From assembly GCF_000185905.1 (NCBI RefSeq), contig NC_014923.1, positions 5,665,501 to 5,729,500 on the forward strand: 64,000 nucleotides of DNA, given 5' to 3'. The notes below the pieces were generated by a model. It worked only from the letters and a program-made list of their open reading frames with translations, made no database searches and was not told the DNA's origin. This document shows positions 26,078 through 35,360 of this stretch, piece by piece (the first letter of the stretch is position 1; each line of letters starts with the position of its first letter). The stretch comes from Mesorhizobium ciceri biovar biserrulae WSM1271 (GTDB lineage: Bacteria; Pseudomonadota; Alphaproteobacteria; Rhizobiales; Rhizobiaceae). A program made the translations under genes and the position numbers.

Positions 26078-26233
26078 TCAGCCTTCTGGCTTGTCGTTAT
26101 GGTCGAGAAGGATACGCTCTGCTGCCCCGTCGAGATCCTCGTATTGACCGCTTTTCAACGCCCATAGGAAGCCCGACAGCCCAAGCGCGCCGAGGAGCAG
26201 GGTCCCAGGTATCAAATAGGCAAGCGTCGTCAT
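26078..26233 (-). CDS. fixS: cbb3 oxidase maturation protein FixS (CcoS)
   Basis: 51 residues: one transmembrane helix (YLIPGTLLLGALGLSGFLWAL) and a short acidic cytoplasmic tail (SGQYEDLDGAAERIL), the normal size and shape of CcoS, which is required to insert cofactors into the cbb3 oxidase. ATG overlaps the FixI stop (TAATG), so it is the last gene of fixGHIS. Confidence 0.9.
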   Translation of the reverse strand: MTTLAYLIPGTLLLGALGLSGFLWALKSGQYEDLDGAAERILLDHNDKPEG

Positions 26234-28518
26234 TACAGCTGTGCCCATCCGCCATTGTTGGAGTGTCTATCATCGGCAACAGTTTCCGCTGGTGTGTGCC
26301 GAACAAAGCCTTCCAGGCGCAATGCATTCCCGATGACTAGCAGCGACGAGGCGGACATCGCGATTGCGGCGATCAACGGTGTGACGTGCCCCGAGATAGC
26401 GATCGGGACTGCCACCGCATTGTAGACGATTGCGATTGCGATGTTCTGCCGGATCAGATTTCCTGCTTTGCGCGAGATGTCCAGTGCGAGCGGCACCGCC
26501 AGGAGGCTTTCGCGCAGGAAGACGAAATCCGCCGCGTTGCGGCCAACATCGGCGGCGGTGGCCGGTGCGATCGAGACATGCGCTGCGCTCAGCGCCGGCG
26601 TATCGTTGAGGCCGTCGCCAACCATCAGAACCTTGTGCCCAACTTTCGCGAGGGTCTCGATGCGTTCGAGCTTGCCGGATGGCAGCAGGCACGGAACGAA
26701 GTCGTCGACTCCGAGTGACTTCGCAACCTCGGCACAGGCTGCCGCGGTATCGCCCGACAGCATCTCCACGGGAACCCCGGCGTCGCTCAATTGATCGATG
26801 GCCGCTCTGGCGTCGGCGCGCAATGCATCCTCGAAAACGAAGCATGCGGCGATCATCCCGTTTCTCGTCAGCACCGTTCCGCCGTAGCCGTGTTTGCCTT
26901 CACCGCCGGTTCGAGTCTTCCAGCCAGCCCATCCGCGTCGGCCCAGTCGCCAGGTGCTTCCCGCGTCAGTGGCTTCGATTCCAAATCCCGGATGCTCGGT
27001 GACGGCATCGAATTTGAGCTGCCCGCCAGGAATGGCAAAGCCGGCTATGGCCTTTGAAAACGGATGGCGGGAATGCGCGGCCATGCCTCCCGCGACTGCC
27101 AGCATGCCCGGATCAATCGAGCCCGCATTGACCAGCCGGGGCTGGCCAAGCGTCAGCGTTCCGGTCTTGTCGAACACTGCAATGTCCACACTTGCCAGGC
27201 GTTCCATGGCGGAGCCGTCCTTGACCATGATGCCGTTCTCGAACAGGCGCCTTGCGGCGACCACCTGCACGATCGGCACAGCGAGGCCGAGCGCGCACGG
27301 GCAGGTGATGATCAGAACGGCAATGGCGATGGTTGTCGCCCGGTGCCAGTCGCCGGTTGCCACTATCCAGCCCAGGAATGTCACGAAGGCGGTGAGATGA
27401 ACCATGGGCGCGTAGAGCGCCGAAACGCGATCAGCGATGCGGCGATAGTGCGCGCGGCCGCCCTCGGCGGCCTCCATGAGCCGAACCATTTCTGCCAGGA
27501 ACGAATCCTTTACGGCAGCCATCGCCTCGATGGTCAACGGGCCGGTAAGATTGAGCACACCGGCCTGCACGACTTCGCCCGGCGCCACGTTTTTCGGCGT
27601 GCTTTCGCCTGAGGCCAGCGAGCAGTCTAGATCCGACGCCCCTTGAATGATCTTGCCGTCGACGGGGATCCTCTCACCGGCTGCAATCAACAACCGCATG
27701 CCGGGTTCGATCTCGCCGACCGGGAGGTAGTGGCGCGCGCCGTCGCCGCGCAGCACCATGGCGCCACGCGCGGCGAGCTGCGACAGGCCTTTCACCGCGG
27801 TGCGGGCACGTTCGCGCATCACGTGATCCAGCGTGCGGCCGATCAAAAGGAAGAACAGCAGTGATACCGACGCGTCGAAATAGGCGTGATCGCCATGGTT
27901 GATCGTCTCGTAGAGGCTCATCGCGTAAGCGAGCGACACCCCAACCGCGATTGGCACGTCCATGTTCATGCGGCCATGGCGCAGTGCATTCCAGGCCGAA
28001 CGGAAGAAGATGCCGCCGGCGAAGGCGAGCGCCGGGATGGCAATCAGCGCCGAGACCCAGTGAAACAGGTCGCGGGTAGCCCCTTCGGCGCCGGACCAGA
28101 CCGAGACCGAAAGCAGCATGATGTTGCCTGCGGCAAAGCCCGCGACAGCAACGGCGCGGATCAGCTCGGCAAGCGTCTTGTCATTTTTATCGATCTCGGC
28201 GGCGAACAGATGCGCCTCGTAGCCCAGCCGTCCCAGTGAAGCGACGAAAGGCGGCACCTTGTCTCCACGCCACCGGACCGCGACCCGCTTCGTCGACAGG
28301 TTGACACGCGCGCCTTCGACATTATCGAGTTTCGCCAGCGCCGTCTCGATCGTCCGGATGCAGGCTGCGCAATGAACCATCGGCACTGAAAGATCGGTCT
28401 GACGAAGATCGTCGCCAAGCGAGCGGCTCGCGAGCCTGATTTCCTGGCTGGATGGCAGCACCGATGCCGCGCTGCCCAGGTCCAGCGCCATTTCGGCGCC
28501 CGGTGCACAACAGCTCAT
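26233..28518 (-). CDS. fixI: FixI (CcoI) copper-translocating P-type ATPase
   Basis: 761 residues. An N-terminal heavy-metal-associated domain carries VHCAACIRTIE, then about eight membrane helices with the CPC metal site (TCPCALGLAVP), the phosphorylation motif DKTGTLT and the hinge VGDGLNDTPAL. Known role: P1B-type copper ATPase supplying copper for assembly of the CuB centre of cbb3 oxidase. Overlaps FixH by 4 nt and FixS by one base. Confidence 0.95.
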   Translation of the reverse strand: MSCCAPGAEMALDLGSAASVLPSSQEIRLASRSLGDDLRQTDLSVPMVHCAACIRTIETALAKLDNVEGARVNLSTKRVAVRWRGDKVPPFVASLGRLGYEAHLFAAEIDKNDKTLAELIRAVAVAGFAAGNIMLLSVSVWSGAEGATRDLFHWVSALIAIPALAFAGGIFFRSAWNALRHGRMNMDVPIAVGVSLAYAMSLYETINHGDHAYFDASVSLLFFLLIGRTLDHVMRERARTAVKGLSQLAARGAMVLRGDGARHYLPVGEIEPGMRLLIAAGERIPVDGKIIQGASDLDCSLASGESTPKNVAPGEVVQAGVLNLTGPLTIEAMAAVKDSFLAEMVRLMEAAEGGRAHYRRIADRVSALYAPMVHLTAFVTFLGWIVATGDWHRATTIAIAVLIITCPCALGLAVPIVQVVAARRLFENGIMVKDGSAMERLASVDIAVFDKTGTLTLGQPRLVNAGSIDPGMLAVAGGMAAHSRHPFSKAIAGFAIPGGQLKFDAVTEHPGFGIEATDAGSTWRLGRRGWAGWKTRTGGEGKHGYGGTVLTRNGMIAACFVFEDALRADARAAIDQLSDAGVPVEMLSGDTAAACAEVAKSLGVDDFVPCLLPSGKLERIETLAKVGHKVLMVGDGLNDTPALSAAHVSIAPATAADVGRNAADFVFLRESLLAVPLALDISRKAGNLIRQNIAIAIVYNAVAVPIAISGHVTPLIAAIAMSASSLLVIGNALRLEGFVRHTPAETVADDRHSNNGGWAQL

Positions 28519-29012
28519 TGTAGCGCTCCATGGGAGATCATGATCCGGCGGATGTCGCGATACGGTTTATCCAGGCCGGCGTCGGCGTCGATCTCGACGA
28601 TCCAGACGCCGTCCTTGGGCATATGCTGCGCGGCGAATTCCTGGCCGGAGCCGAGCTCGAGCATGACAGACTCGTCCTCTTTCTCGTAAGCCGGATGACG
28701 AAACAGCATTTTGACGCCGTGCAGGGGAACTGGCTTGCCAGCGGCATCGGTGAGGCTGTAGCGGACTTCACCCCATGCGATGGTCAGCTTGCCGGTCCAG
28801 CCAAGGGCTGCCTGTGCCCGTCCTTCCGTGGCCTTCTTGTTGAATTGCTGGCTCGCCACATAGGTGTTTTCGACGACAAGGCCAGTCCAGCTTGTGCTGG
28901 CGAGCGTCGCCATGGTCAGATTGACCGCGATGACCACGCCGAAAAAGGCGAGAATGATGGCCAGCATGTGCCTGCCGGTAAATTCACGAGGCTTTTGTAC
29001 ATTGGCAGTCAT
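28515..29012 (-). CDS. fixH: FixH (CcoH) cbb3 assembly protein
   Basis: 165 residues with one N-terminal membrane helix (MLAIILAFFGVVIAVNLTMA) and a periplasmic beta-rich domain (FRHPAYEKEDESVMLELGSG). TWTGLVVENTYVASQQFN-type sequence is typical of FixH. Needed for stable cbb3 assembly. Overlaps FixG by 4 nt (ATGA) and FixI by 4 nt. Confidence 0.92.
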   Translation of the reverse strand: MTANVQKPREFTGRHMLAIILAFFGVVIAVNLTMATLASTSWTGLVVENTYVASQQFNKKATEGRAQAALGWTGKLTIAWGEVRYSLTDAAGKPVPLHGVKMLFRHPAYEKEDESVMLELGSGQEFAAQHMPKDGVWIVEIDADAGLDKPYRDIRRIMISHGALQ

Positions 29013-30568
29013 CTGGGGGCCTCCGGCGCGTTGAAGGTGGCGGTGTACTCGTTCGACTCGAAGCTGGCTCTGTCCTCGACGCGGAACTTGAAAGTCTGCG
29101 CCGGCGCGCGGATCTGGTCCGCCGGCTGGCGCACAAAGACCTTCAGCATTTTCAGGCGGTCGGGTTCCACCGGAATGGCGAAAGAGCGGCGTGCCGGGAT
29201 GTCGTCGCCGACGACGACCATGTCGGCGCCTTCAAGGCCCTGCATGGTGACGACGAGCGTCCGCGGCTCGGGGATCATGTTGAGCAGCTTGACGGTATAG
29301 CCGTTGCGGATGGAGCCATCGGATAGCGTGACGAATTGTGGATTGCGGTCATGCAGCACGTTCAGTTCGAGCAGATCGCGCGTCAGCAGCGAATAGAGCA
29401 GGCCCAGCCCGATCAGCGACCACAGGCCCATGTAGACGTAGGTGCGCGGCCGGAAGATCTTGCGAATGTGAAAATGCGCCACCTGATCGGAGAAGGTGCC
29501 GCCAGCGGTCCTGACGAGCGATGGACTGACTGGGCTGGAGCCGCCTGCGGTCGCCAGCATCATGTTGGCGTTGTAGTCGGACAGCGTCGCATAGGCGATC
29601 AGCCCGCGCTCCTTGCCGAGCTTGTCCATGACACCGTCGCAGGCGTCGATACACAGCGCGCAGGTAATGCATTCGAGCTGCTGGCCGTCGCGAATGTCGA
29701 TCCCCATCGGGCAGACCGCGACACAGGCATTGCAGTCGACGCAGTCGCCGACGGAATGCCCCGAGGCTTGCACCTTCTTCGCATGACGCGAGCGCGGTTC
29801 GCCGCGCCAGTCATTGTAGGTGACGGTGAGCGAATTCTCGTCGAGCATGGCCGCCTGGATGCGCGGCCATGGGCACATATAGGTGCAGACCTGCTCGCGC
29901 ATCAGCCCGCCGAACGTGTAGGTGGTCGCCGTCAACACGGCGATGGTGATGTAGGCGACAGGCGCGGCGGTACCGGTGAAAAGCTCGCCCACAAGTGTCG
30001 GTGCATCGGCGAAATAGAAAATCCAGGCGCCGCCGGTCGCCGCACCGATGACCAACCAGACGGCGTGCTTCGATACGCGCAGCATCAGCTTGCGGGCGGT
30101 CCAGGGACTTACATCGAGCTTCATGCGGGCGTTGCGGTCACCCTCTATCGCGCGTTCGACGACGAGGAACAGATCGACCCACACCGTCTGTGGGCATGTA
30201 TAGCCGCACCAGGCACGGCCGACAGTCGACGTGATCAGGAAAAGGCAAACGCCGGCCATGACCAGGAGACCGGCCACGTAGAAGAATTCCTGGGGCCATA
30301 TCTCGATGAAGAAGAAGTAGAAACGCCGATTGGCAACGTCGAGCAGCACGGCCTGGTCCGGGGCAAATGGACCGCGATCCCAACGCAGCCACGGCGTCAG
30401 GTAGTAGATGCCAAGCGTGATCGCCATCACCAGCCATTTGAAGCGGCGAAAGTTGCCCGAGGCGCGCTTTGGGAAGATTTTCTTGCGTCCGGCATAATGC
30501 GGCTGGCGGGTATTCGAGGAATTTGGGGCCGAGCCTTCGAGCCGTTCTGTTCGCGTATCATTGCGCAC
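29009..30568 (-). CDS. fixG: FixG (CcoG) iron-sulfur membrane protein
   Basis: 519 residues. Several N-terminal membrane helices (GIYYLTPWLRWDRGPFAPDQ region) with WCGYTCPQTVWVDLF, then two 4Fe-4S sites (CVDCNACVAVCPMGIDIRDG and CITCALCIDACDGVM) and a C-terminal immunoglobulin-like domain. CcoG acts as a cupric reductase in copper delivery to cbb3 oxidase. First gene of fixGHIS. Confidence 0.95.
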   Translation of the reverse strand: MRNDTRTERLEGSAPNSSNTRQPHYAGRKKIFPKRASGNFRRFKWLVMAITLGIYYLTPWLRWDRGPFAPDQAVLLDVANRRFYFFFIEIWPQEFFYVAGLLVMAGVCLFLITSTVGRAWCGYTCPQTVWVDLFLVVERAIEGDRNARMKLDVSPWTARKLMLRVSKHAVWLVIGAATGGAWIFYFADAPTLVGELFTGTAAPVAYITIAVLTATTYTFGGLMREQVCTYMCPWPRIQAAMLDENSLTVTYNDWRGEPRSRHAKKVQASGHSVGDCVDCNACVAVCPMGIDIRDGQQLECITCALCIDACDGVMDKLGKERGLIAYATLSDYNANMMLATAGGSSPVSPSLVRTAGGTFSDQVAHFHIRKIFRPRTYVYMGLWSLIGLGLLYSLLTRDLLELNVLHDRNPQFVTLSDGSIRNGYTVKLLNMIPEPRTLVVTMQGLEGADMVVVGDDIPARRSFAIPVEPDRLKMLKVFVRQPADQIRAPAQTFKFRVEDRASFESNEYTATFNAPEAPR

Positions 30569-30642
30569 GTGCGTGCCACTCCCATCCGATGTCAGAAGGG
30601 GTATTCGTGCCGCATCGATAAGCGACGCAGCCGAAATGGTGT

Positions 30643-30668
30643 CGAGGCCCGGCTCGCGCCGGGCCTCG
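30643..30668. terminator. Stem-loop between fixP and fixG
   Basis: CGAGGCCCGG (30643-30652) pairs perfectly with CCGGGCCTCG (30659-30668) around a 6-nt loop, in the 138-bp gap between fixNOQP and fixGHIS. There is no clear T-run, so it may attenuate read-through or stabilise the fixNOQP transcript, letting oxidase subunits be made in excess over the assembly proteins. Confidence 0.5.
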
Positions 30669-30706
30669 TCGCTTGGCAGGGGGAGGCCGAGAATAGGGCT
30701 TCCTTC

Positions 30707-31570
30707 CTATTCTCCGCCGCCAAGCGAATGGACATAAACCGCAAGCTCCTTGACTTTGATCTCGCCGAGACGGCCGAGCCAGGCCGGCATGACACCTTCC
30801 TTTGGCCCGCGGACCTGGGCTGCGACCGCTGCCTCGCCGGCCCCATACAGCCAAATGGCGTCGGTGAGATTGGGGGCCCCAAATTCCCTGTTCCCCTCCG
30901 CGTTCTCACCATGACAGGCGACGCAATTGTCGGAAAAGACCTTGGCACCGGGTTGGATCAGACTTGCATCGGCGACCTTGCCGGAGAGGCTGACGACATA
31001 TGCGCTAACCTGCTGGATCTCGTCGGCGGTGATGATGTCGCCGAAGTCGGGCATTTCTGAGAGTCGGGTGTCTGGATCGGCCGCGAAGCGTATCCCATGC
31101 GTGATTGTCTGCTGGATCTGCTCGGCCTTGCCGCCCCACAGCCAGTCGTCGTCGTTCAGGTTGGGAAAGCCCTTGGATCCTTCGGCGCCGGAGCCGTGGC
31201 ACTGCATGCAGTTGACTTTGAATGCGGCGCCGCCGGCGGCGATGGCGAATTCGCGCAAGGCATCATCCGATTCGATTTCCGAGACACTTTTCGACTTCAC
31301 CGCCGCGAGGTATTTGCTCTTCGCTGCTTCCGCAGCCGCCAGTTCGTTCTTGACGTCATTGCGGCTCGAATAGCCGAGAACACCCGTCGTCGCCGAATGC
31401 AGCAGTGGCCATGCCGGATAGGCGATTGTGTAACCGATCGCCCACACGATGGTGACGTAGAAGATGGTGATCCACCAACGCGGAAGCGGGTTGTTCAGCT
31501 CGCGGATGCCATCCCATTCGTGGCTGGTGGTCGAGACCCCAGAGACTTCATCGATGTGCTCCTCGCTCAT
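30707..31570 (-). CDS. fixP: cbb3 oxidase dihaem cytochrome c subunit FixP (CcoP)
   Basis: 287 residues; ATG 31570 is preferred over the GTG two codons upstream. An N-terminal membrane helix (ITIFYVTIVWAIGYTIAYPA) precedes two cytochrome c domains with haem motifs CMQCH and CVACH and Met ligands (SEMPDF, GVMPAWL). Accepts electrons from the bc1 complex side and passes them to FixO. Starts just after the fixQ stop. Confidence 0.95.
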   Translation of the reverse strand: MSEEHIDEVSGVSTTSHEWDGIRELNNPLPRWWITIFYVTIVWAIGYTIAYPAWPLLHSATTGVLGYSSRNDVKNELAAAEAAKSKYLAAVKSKSVSEIESDDALREFAIAAGGAAFKVNCMQCHGSGAEGSKGFPNLNDDDWLWGGKAEQIQQTITHGIRFAADPDTRLSEMPDFGDIITADEIQQVSAYVVSLSGKVADASLIQPGAKVFSDNCVACHGENAEGNREFGAPNLTDAIWLYGAGEAAVAAQVRGPKEGVMPAWLGRLGEIKVKELAVYVHSLGGGE

Positions 31571-31572
31571 GA

Positions 31573-31722
31573 TCACTCGTCCTGAAGCGGAATTCGGGCA
31601 GCTTCGTCCGCCAACTTACGGCTGCCGGGACGCAGGACGAAGACACTTGCCCCCGCAAAGAAAAGCGCCATGGCAACCAGACCCCAGCTGTCGGCAAACT
31701 CCCGCATAAGATTGTAATTCAT
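31573..31722 (-). CDS. fixQ: cbb3 oxidase small subunit FixQ (CcoQ)
   Basis: 49 residues: MNYNLMREFADSWGLVAMAL then a short C-terminal tail, a single membrane helix as in CcoQ, with GGAAAACTCC-type spacing upstream (GAGGAGTTTTCC ribosome-binding site). Stabilises the oxidase with FixP. Located between fixO and fixP. Confidence 0.9.
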   Translation of the reverse strand: MNYNLMREFADSWGLVAMALFFAGASVFVLRPGSRKLADEAARIPLQDE

Positions 31723-31732
31723 GGAAAACTCC

Positions 31733-32464
31733 TCAGCGGTAACCGGCGCCTTCGTCGTAGTTCTTAAAATCGACCAGCGTGCCGAGCATCTGCAGATACG
31801 CAACGAGCGCATCCATTTCGGTGACCTGTTGCGGGTTGCCGTCGAAGTCGCCGGTCTTGGCCTTGGGATAACGGGCCTCAAGACCTGATGTGTCGGCGTT
31901 GGGATCAGCCTGCGCCATCAGATCGGCGTTGGCGTTGGCGACCATGTCATCGCTGTAGGGGACACCGACGCGCCTGTTGGCAACCAGATGCGTCGAGAAG
32001 TCCTTCACCTCGATCGGCGTGTCTTTCAGGAACGCGTAGCTCGGCATGATCGATTCCGGGACAACGGAACGCGGATCGGAGAGATGCGCGACATGCCAGG
32101 CGTTCGAGTAGCGGTCACCGACCCGGGCCAGATCCGGCCCCGTCCGCTTCGATCCCCATTGGAAGGGGTGATCGTACATCGACTCGGCGGCCAGGCTGTA
32201 GTGGCCGTAGCGCTCGACCTCGTCGCGGAACGGCCTGATCATCTGGCTGTGGCAGAGGTAGCAGCCCTCGCGCACATAGATGTTGCGCCCGACGAGCTCG
32301 AGCGGCGAGTACGGACGCATGCCTTCCACCTTCTCGATCGTGTTGTCGAGATAGAAGAGCGGCGCGATTTCGACGATACCGCCGACAGTCACGACAAGAA
32401 GGGAGCCTACGAGAAGAAGCGTGGCGTTCTTCTCGATAATGGCATGTTTGTCGATCAAGCCCAT
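31733..32464 (-). CDS. fixO: cbb3 oxidase monohaem cytochrome c subunit FixO (CcoO)
   Basis: 243 residues; start MGLIDKHAIIEKNATLLLVG overlaps the fixN end by 10 nt. One membrane helix, then the cytochrome c domain with CYLCHSQMIRPFRDEVERYG and the Met-bearing IMPSYAFL. Length is normal for CcoO. Confidence 0.95.
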   Translation of the reverse strand: MGLIDKHAIIEKNATLLLVGSLLVVTVGGIVEIAPLFYLDNTIEKVEGMRPYSPLELVGRNIYVREGCYLCHSQMIRPFRDEVERYGHYSLAAESMYDHPFQWGSKRTGPDLARVGDRYSNAWHVAHLSDPRSVVPESIMPSYAFLKDTPIEVKDFSTHLVANRRVGVPYSDDMVANANADLMAQADPNADTSGLEARYPKAKTGDFDGNPQQVTEMDALVAYLQMLGTLVDFKNYDEGAGYR

Positions 32465-34083
32465 TGGTTTGGCTCCCTGGCAGGCTGAAGGACAGGCGGG
32501 GCACCCGACATCGGCCTCTCCTCGCGTTGATGGCCGAGGATTGTCATCGCGATGTTCCAGGCCATGATCAGGGCGCCCGAGAGATACATGGCGCCGCCTA
32601 TGGCGCGCATGACGTAGTAGGGGCGCATGGCAGCGACGGTCTCGGCGAAGGAGTAGACCAGGAAGCCCTGCCCGTCGTATTCGCGCCACATCAGGCCCTG
32701 CGTGATGCCGGACACCCACATGGCGGCGGCGTAGACGACGATGCCGAGCGTCGCCAGCCAGAAGTGCCAGGTAACCAGCCGCAGCGAATAGAGCCGGTTA
32801 CGGTTCCAGAGCTTCGGTACCATGTAGTAGATCGCGCCGAACGAGATCATGCCGACCCAGCCGAGTGCACCGGAGTGCACGTGACCAATTGTCCAGTCGG
32901 TATAATGGGACAGCGAGTTGACCGCCTTGATAGCCATCACCGGGCCTTCGAAGGTCGACATGCCATAGAAGGCGACGGCCATCACCATCATGCGGATGAT
33001 CGGGTCGGTGCGCAACTTGTCCCAGGCTCCGGACAGCGTCATCAAGCCGTTGATCATGCCGCCCCAGGACGGCATCCACAGCATGATCGAGAACACCATG
33101 CCGAGCGTCTGTGCCCAGTCGGGCAGAGCGGTGAAATGCAGGTGGTGCGGCCCGGCCCAGATGTACAGGAAGATCAGTGCCCAGAAATGGATGATCGAGA
33201 GCCGGTAGGAATAGACTGGCCGGTTCGCCTGCTTGGGCACGAAATAATACATCATGCCGAGGAAGCCGGCGGTGAGGAAGAAGCCGACGGCGTTGTGGCC
33301 GTACCACCACTGCGTCAGCGCGTCCTGGACGCCGGAAAAGGCGGAGTAACTCTTGGAACCGAGCAAAGAGACCGGCATCGAAAGGTTGTTGACCACATGC
33401 AGCATCGCGATGGTCACGATGAAGGAGAGGTAAAACCAGTTGGCGACATAGATGTGCGGCTCCTTGCGCTTCAGGATCGTGCCAAGGAACAGGATGAGGT
33501 AGGCGACCCAGACGATGGTCAGCCAGATGTCCACGTACCATTCGGGTTCGGCGTATTCGCGGCTTTCGGTGATGCCGAGCAGGTAGCCAGTCGCCGCCAT
33601 GACGATGAAAAGCTGGTAGCCCCAGAAGACGAACCAGGCGAGATCGCCGCCGAACAGGCGAGCGCGGCAAGTGCGTTGCACGACGTACAATGACGTGCAC
33701 AGCAGCGCGTTGCCGCCGAAGGCGAAGACGACCCCGGACGTGTGCAGCGGCCGCAAGCGGCCGAAATTGAACCAAGGCTGAACGTTGAGATCGGGGTAGG
33801 CCAGCTGCAGCGCGATAACGACGCCGACCAGCATGCCGACGACGCCCCAGAACATGGTGGCGATGGCGCCGTAGCGGATCGGACCGTCCATATAGGCGGA
33901 CGGGCCGATCGGAGCGGCCGGCTTGAACTCCGAGTTGCGCAACAAGATCCCGATAAAGGCAATAAGGGCAAAAGACAGCACCCCCATATGCTGGCGGAAA
34001 GGTCCATCAATGCCGAAGCCAGCAGCCACCAGGGCTGCAAAGGCAAAAAAGCCCACCACGACGATCGCTGTGCCGAATTTCAT
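32455..34083 (-). CDS. fixN: cbb3 oxidase catalytic subunit I FixN (CcoN)
   Basis: 542 residues, twelve membrane helices. WWYGHNAVGFFLTAGFLGMM and WAGPHHLHFTALPDW contain the CuB and haem histidines of haem-copper oxidases, and DWTIGHVHSGALGWVG the distal haem ligands. Terminal oxidase with high oxygen affinity used in microaerobic growth and in nodules. First gene of fixNOQP, with an FNR/FixK box 74 bp upstream. Confidence 0.96.
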   Translation of the reverse strand: MKFGTAIVVVGFFAFAALVAAGFGIDGPFRQHMGVLSFALIAFIGILLRNSEFKPAAPIGPSAYMDGPIRYGAIATMFWGVVGMLVGVVIALQLAYPDLNVQPWFNFGRLRPLHTSGVVFAFGGNALLCTSLYVVQRTCRARLFGGDLAWFVFWGYQLFIVMAATGYLLGITESREYAEPEWYVDIWLTIVWVAYLILFLGTILKRKEPHIYVANWFYLSFIVTIAMLHVVNNLSMPVSLLGSKSYSAFSGVQDALTQWWYGHNAVGFFLTAGFLGMMYYFVPKQANRPVYSYRLSIIHFWALIFLYIWAGPHHLHFTALPDWAQTLGMVFSIMLWMPSWGGMINGLMTLSGAWDKLRTDPIIRMMVMAVAFYGMSTFEGPVMAIKAVNSLSHYTDWTIGHVHSGALGWVGMISFGAIYYMVPKLWNRNRLYSLRLVTWHFWLATLGIVVYAAAMWVSGITQGLMWREYDGQGFLVYSFAETVAAMRPYYVMRAIGGAMYLSGALIMAWNIAMTILGHQREERPMSGAPPVLQPAREPNQWA

Positions 34084-34156
34084 CGCAAATCCTGATCCCG
34101 AATCGGGCGGACGCCAATCCGCTCGGCATCAATTGCGCAGCTGCCCTCTGCCCGCC

Positions 34157-34170
34157 CTGATCCATGTCAG
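34157..34170 (-). promoter_or_regulatory. FNR/FixK box upstream of fixN
   Basis: CTGATCCATGTCAG matches TTGAY-N4-RTCAA in 8 of 10 positions with the TGAY-N4-RTCA core intact. It lies 74 bp before the fixN start. It would bind FixK or FnrN and activate fixNOQP at low oxygen. Confidence 0.65.
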
Positions 34171-34526
34171 GTGCCAGGTTTGTGCGGTAGAATCGAGTTC
34201 GCGAAGAGCGGACGTTGGGGCGGGCGGATGTGTCGAAGCGCGGCCTCCGCGACGTTGGAAGTAGCGCTGCTAAGGTCGCCTGGAATGGCTCGGGAAAGAC
34301 GCAGTGACATCGCCGCCAGCCTTGCGGGCACGAGGACCTCAAGGATCAATGCTTCACCGGCGATCTTTCCGGAACTCTTGCCGGCTGCCTCGCTATCCGA
34401 CAAGGGTCGCGGATGCTCTTGGGTCTACGCTACCGCGACGCTCGAGGCTACAGCAATACATTGTGTTCGAACGCAGCATGTCCTGCCGCGGATCGGAGTT
34501 GGCGGCGCAGCGCCCGCCGCCTGGGC
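34171..34526. other. Stretch without a supported gene between fixN and fnrN
   Basis: Holds the upstream region of fixN and the 3' side of fnrN. A minus-strand open frame of about 78 codons (34167-34403) starts with TTG and has no ribosome-binding site or known motif; it is not called. Confidence 0.4.
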
Positions 34527-35276
34527 TTATCCAAACTGCCGCGGCCTTCGGCCGCCGCAACGCTGCTCCAGCCGGCCGACGCTCTCCACCCTCACATGGC
34601 GCTTGTTCTCGATCCGGATCACGCCTTCAGCTCGCAGTCGAGTCAGCTGGCGGCTCACCGTCTCATTCGTCAGGCCAAGGAAATCAGAGATGTCGGCACG
34701 AGTCAGTGGCAGATCGAAGGACGCCGATATGGCGGCCGAATCAACACTGGTATCGATGTTCAGGGCGAGCATGACGAGAAAACTCGCCACCTTTTCCGAT
34801 GCGGTCTTGCGCCCGAGCGTCACCATCCATTCGCGTGCTGCGTCAAGTTCGTCCAGCGCCTGCTTGAGCAGGCGATGCTCGAGTTCCGGTGATTCCTTCA
34901 CCATCCGTTCGAGGGCTGCCTTGGGGAACGAACACAGCGTGACAACGGTTGCCGCTTCCGCACTGATCTCGCTTTCGACCTTGAAGGGTCGCCCCAGAAA
35001 ATCCGGTGCAAACTGGAGCCCTACGATCTGCTGGCGCCCGTCCGAAAGGCTCTTCGTCAGCTTGACCACGCCTGAAAGCACATTCGAATAGCTGTTGACG
35101 GCCTCGCAGTCTCCGACCAGTTCGACTCCTGGCTCGATCTTGTGCCGCGATGAACTCCTGGCAAGCGCAGCCAAACGGTCTGGATCGAGCGCGCCGCAAA
35201 TACCGCGACGCCTTCCCTCGCAAGAGCGGCAAAGAACGGGAATGCCGGAACTGTGAATGTCCTGCCGTAATGTCAT
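34527..35276 (-). CDS. fnrN: FnrN-type oxygen-sensing CRP/FNR regulator
   Basis: 249 residues; ATG 35276 begins MTLRQDIHSSGIPVLCRSCE. Three N-terminal Cys (C-x2-C...C) and the central LVGDCEAV Cys match the 4Fe-4S ligands of Fnr/FnrN, so this is an oxygen-sensing type and not FixK. The cyclic-nucleotide-fold domain follows (SGVVKLTKSLSDGRQQIVGL), then the HTH (RADISDFLGLTNETVSRQLT) with E..SR contacts for TTGAT sites. Divergent from hemN across a near-perfect FNR box, so it probably controls itself, hemN and fixNOQP. Confidence 0.9.
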   Translation of the reverse strand: MTLRQDIHSSGIPVLCRSCEGRRRGICGALDPDRLAALARSSSRHKIEPGVELVGDCEAVNSYSNVLSGVVKLTKSLSDGRQQIVGLQFAPDFLGRPFKVESEISAEAATVVTLCSFPKAALERMVKESPELEHRLLKQALDELDAAREWMVTLGRKTASEKVASFLVMLALNIDTSVDSAAISASFDLPLTRADISDFLGLTNETVSRQLTRLRAEGVIRIENKRHVRVESVGRLEQRCGGRRPRQFG

Positions 35277-35360
35277 GCGTTCGCTGTACCCTCTTCCAAG
35301 CACCGACAGGGTAGCAATCCAGGGTAGAAAAATCCTTGCGGCAGTTTGTCCGAGCTGCAC

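Noticed and set aside
29336..31060. 574-codon plus-strand open frame across fixG and fixP
   Set aside because: Antisense to well-recognised fixG and fixP; its sequence shows no family signature.
34167..34403. 78-codon minus-strand frame upstream of fixN
   Set aside because: TTG start, no ribosome-binding site, overlaps the FNR box region, no known motif.
34171..35091. 306-codon plus-strand open frame over fnrN
   Set aside because: Antisense to fnrN; low-complexity Ser/Arg sequence without motif.
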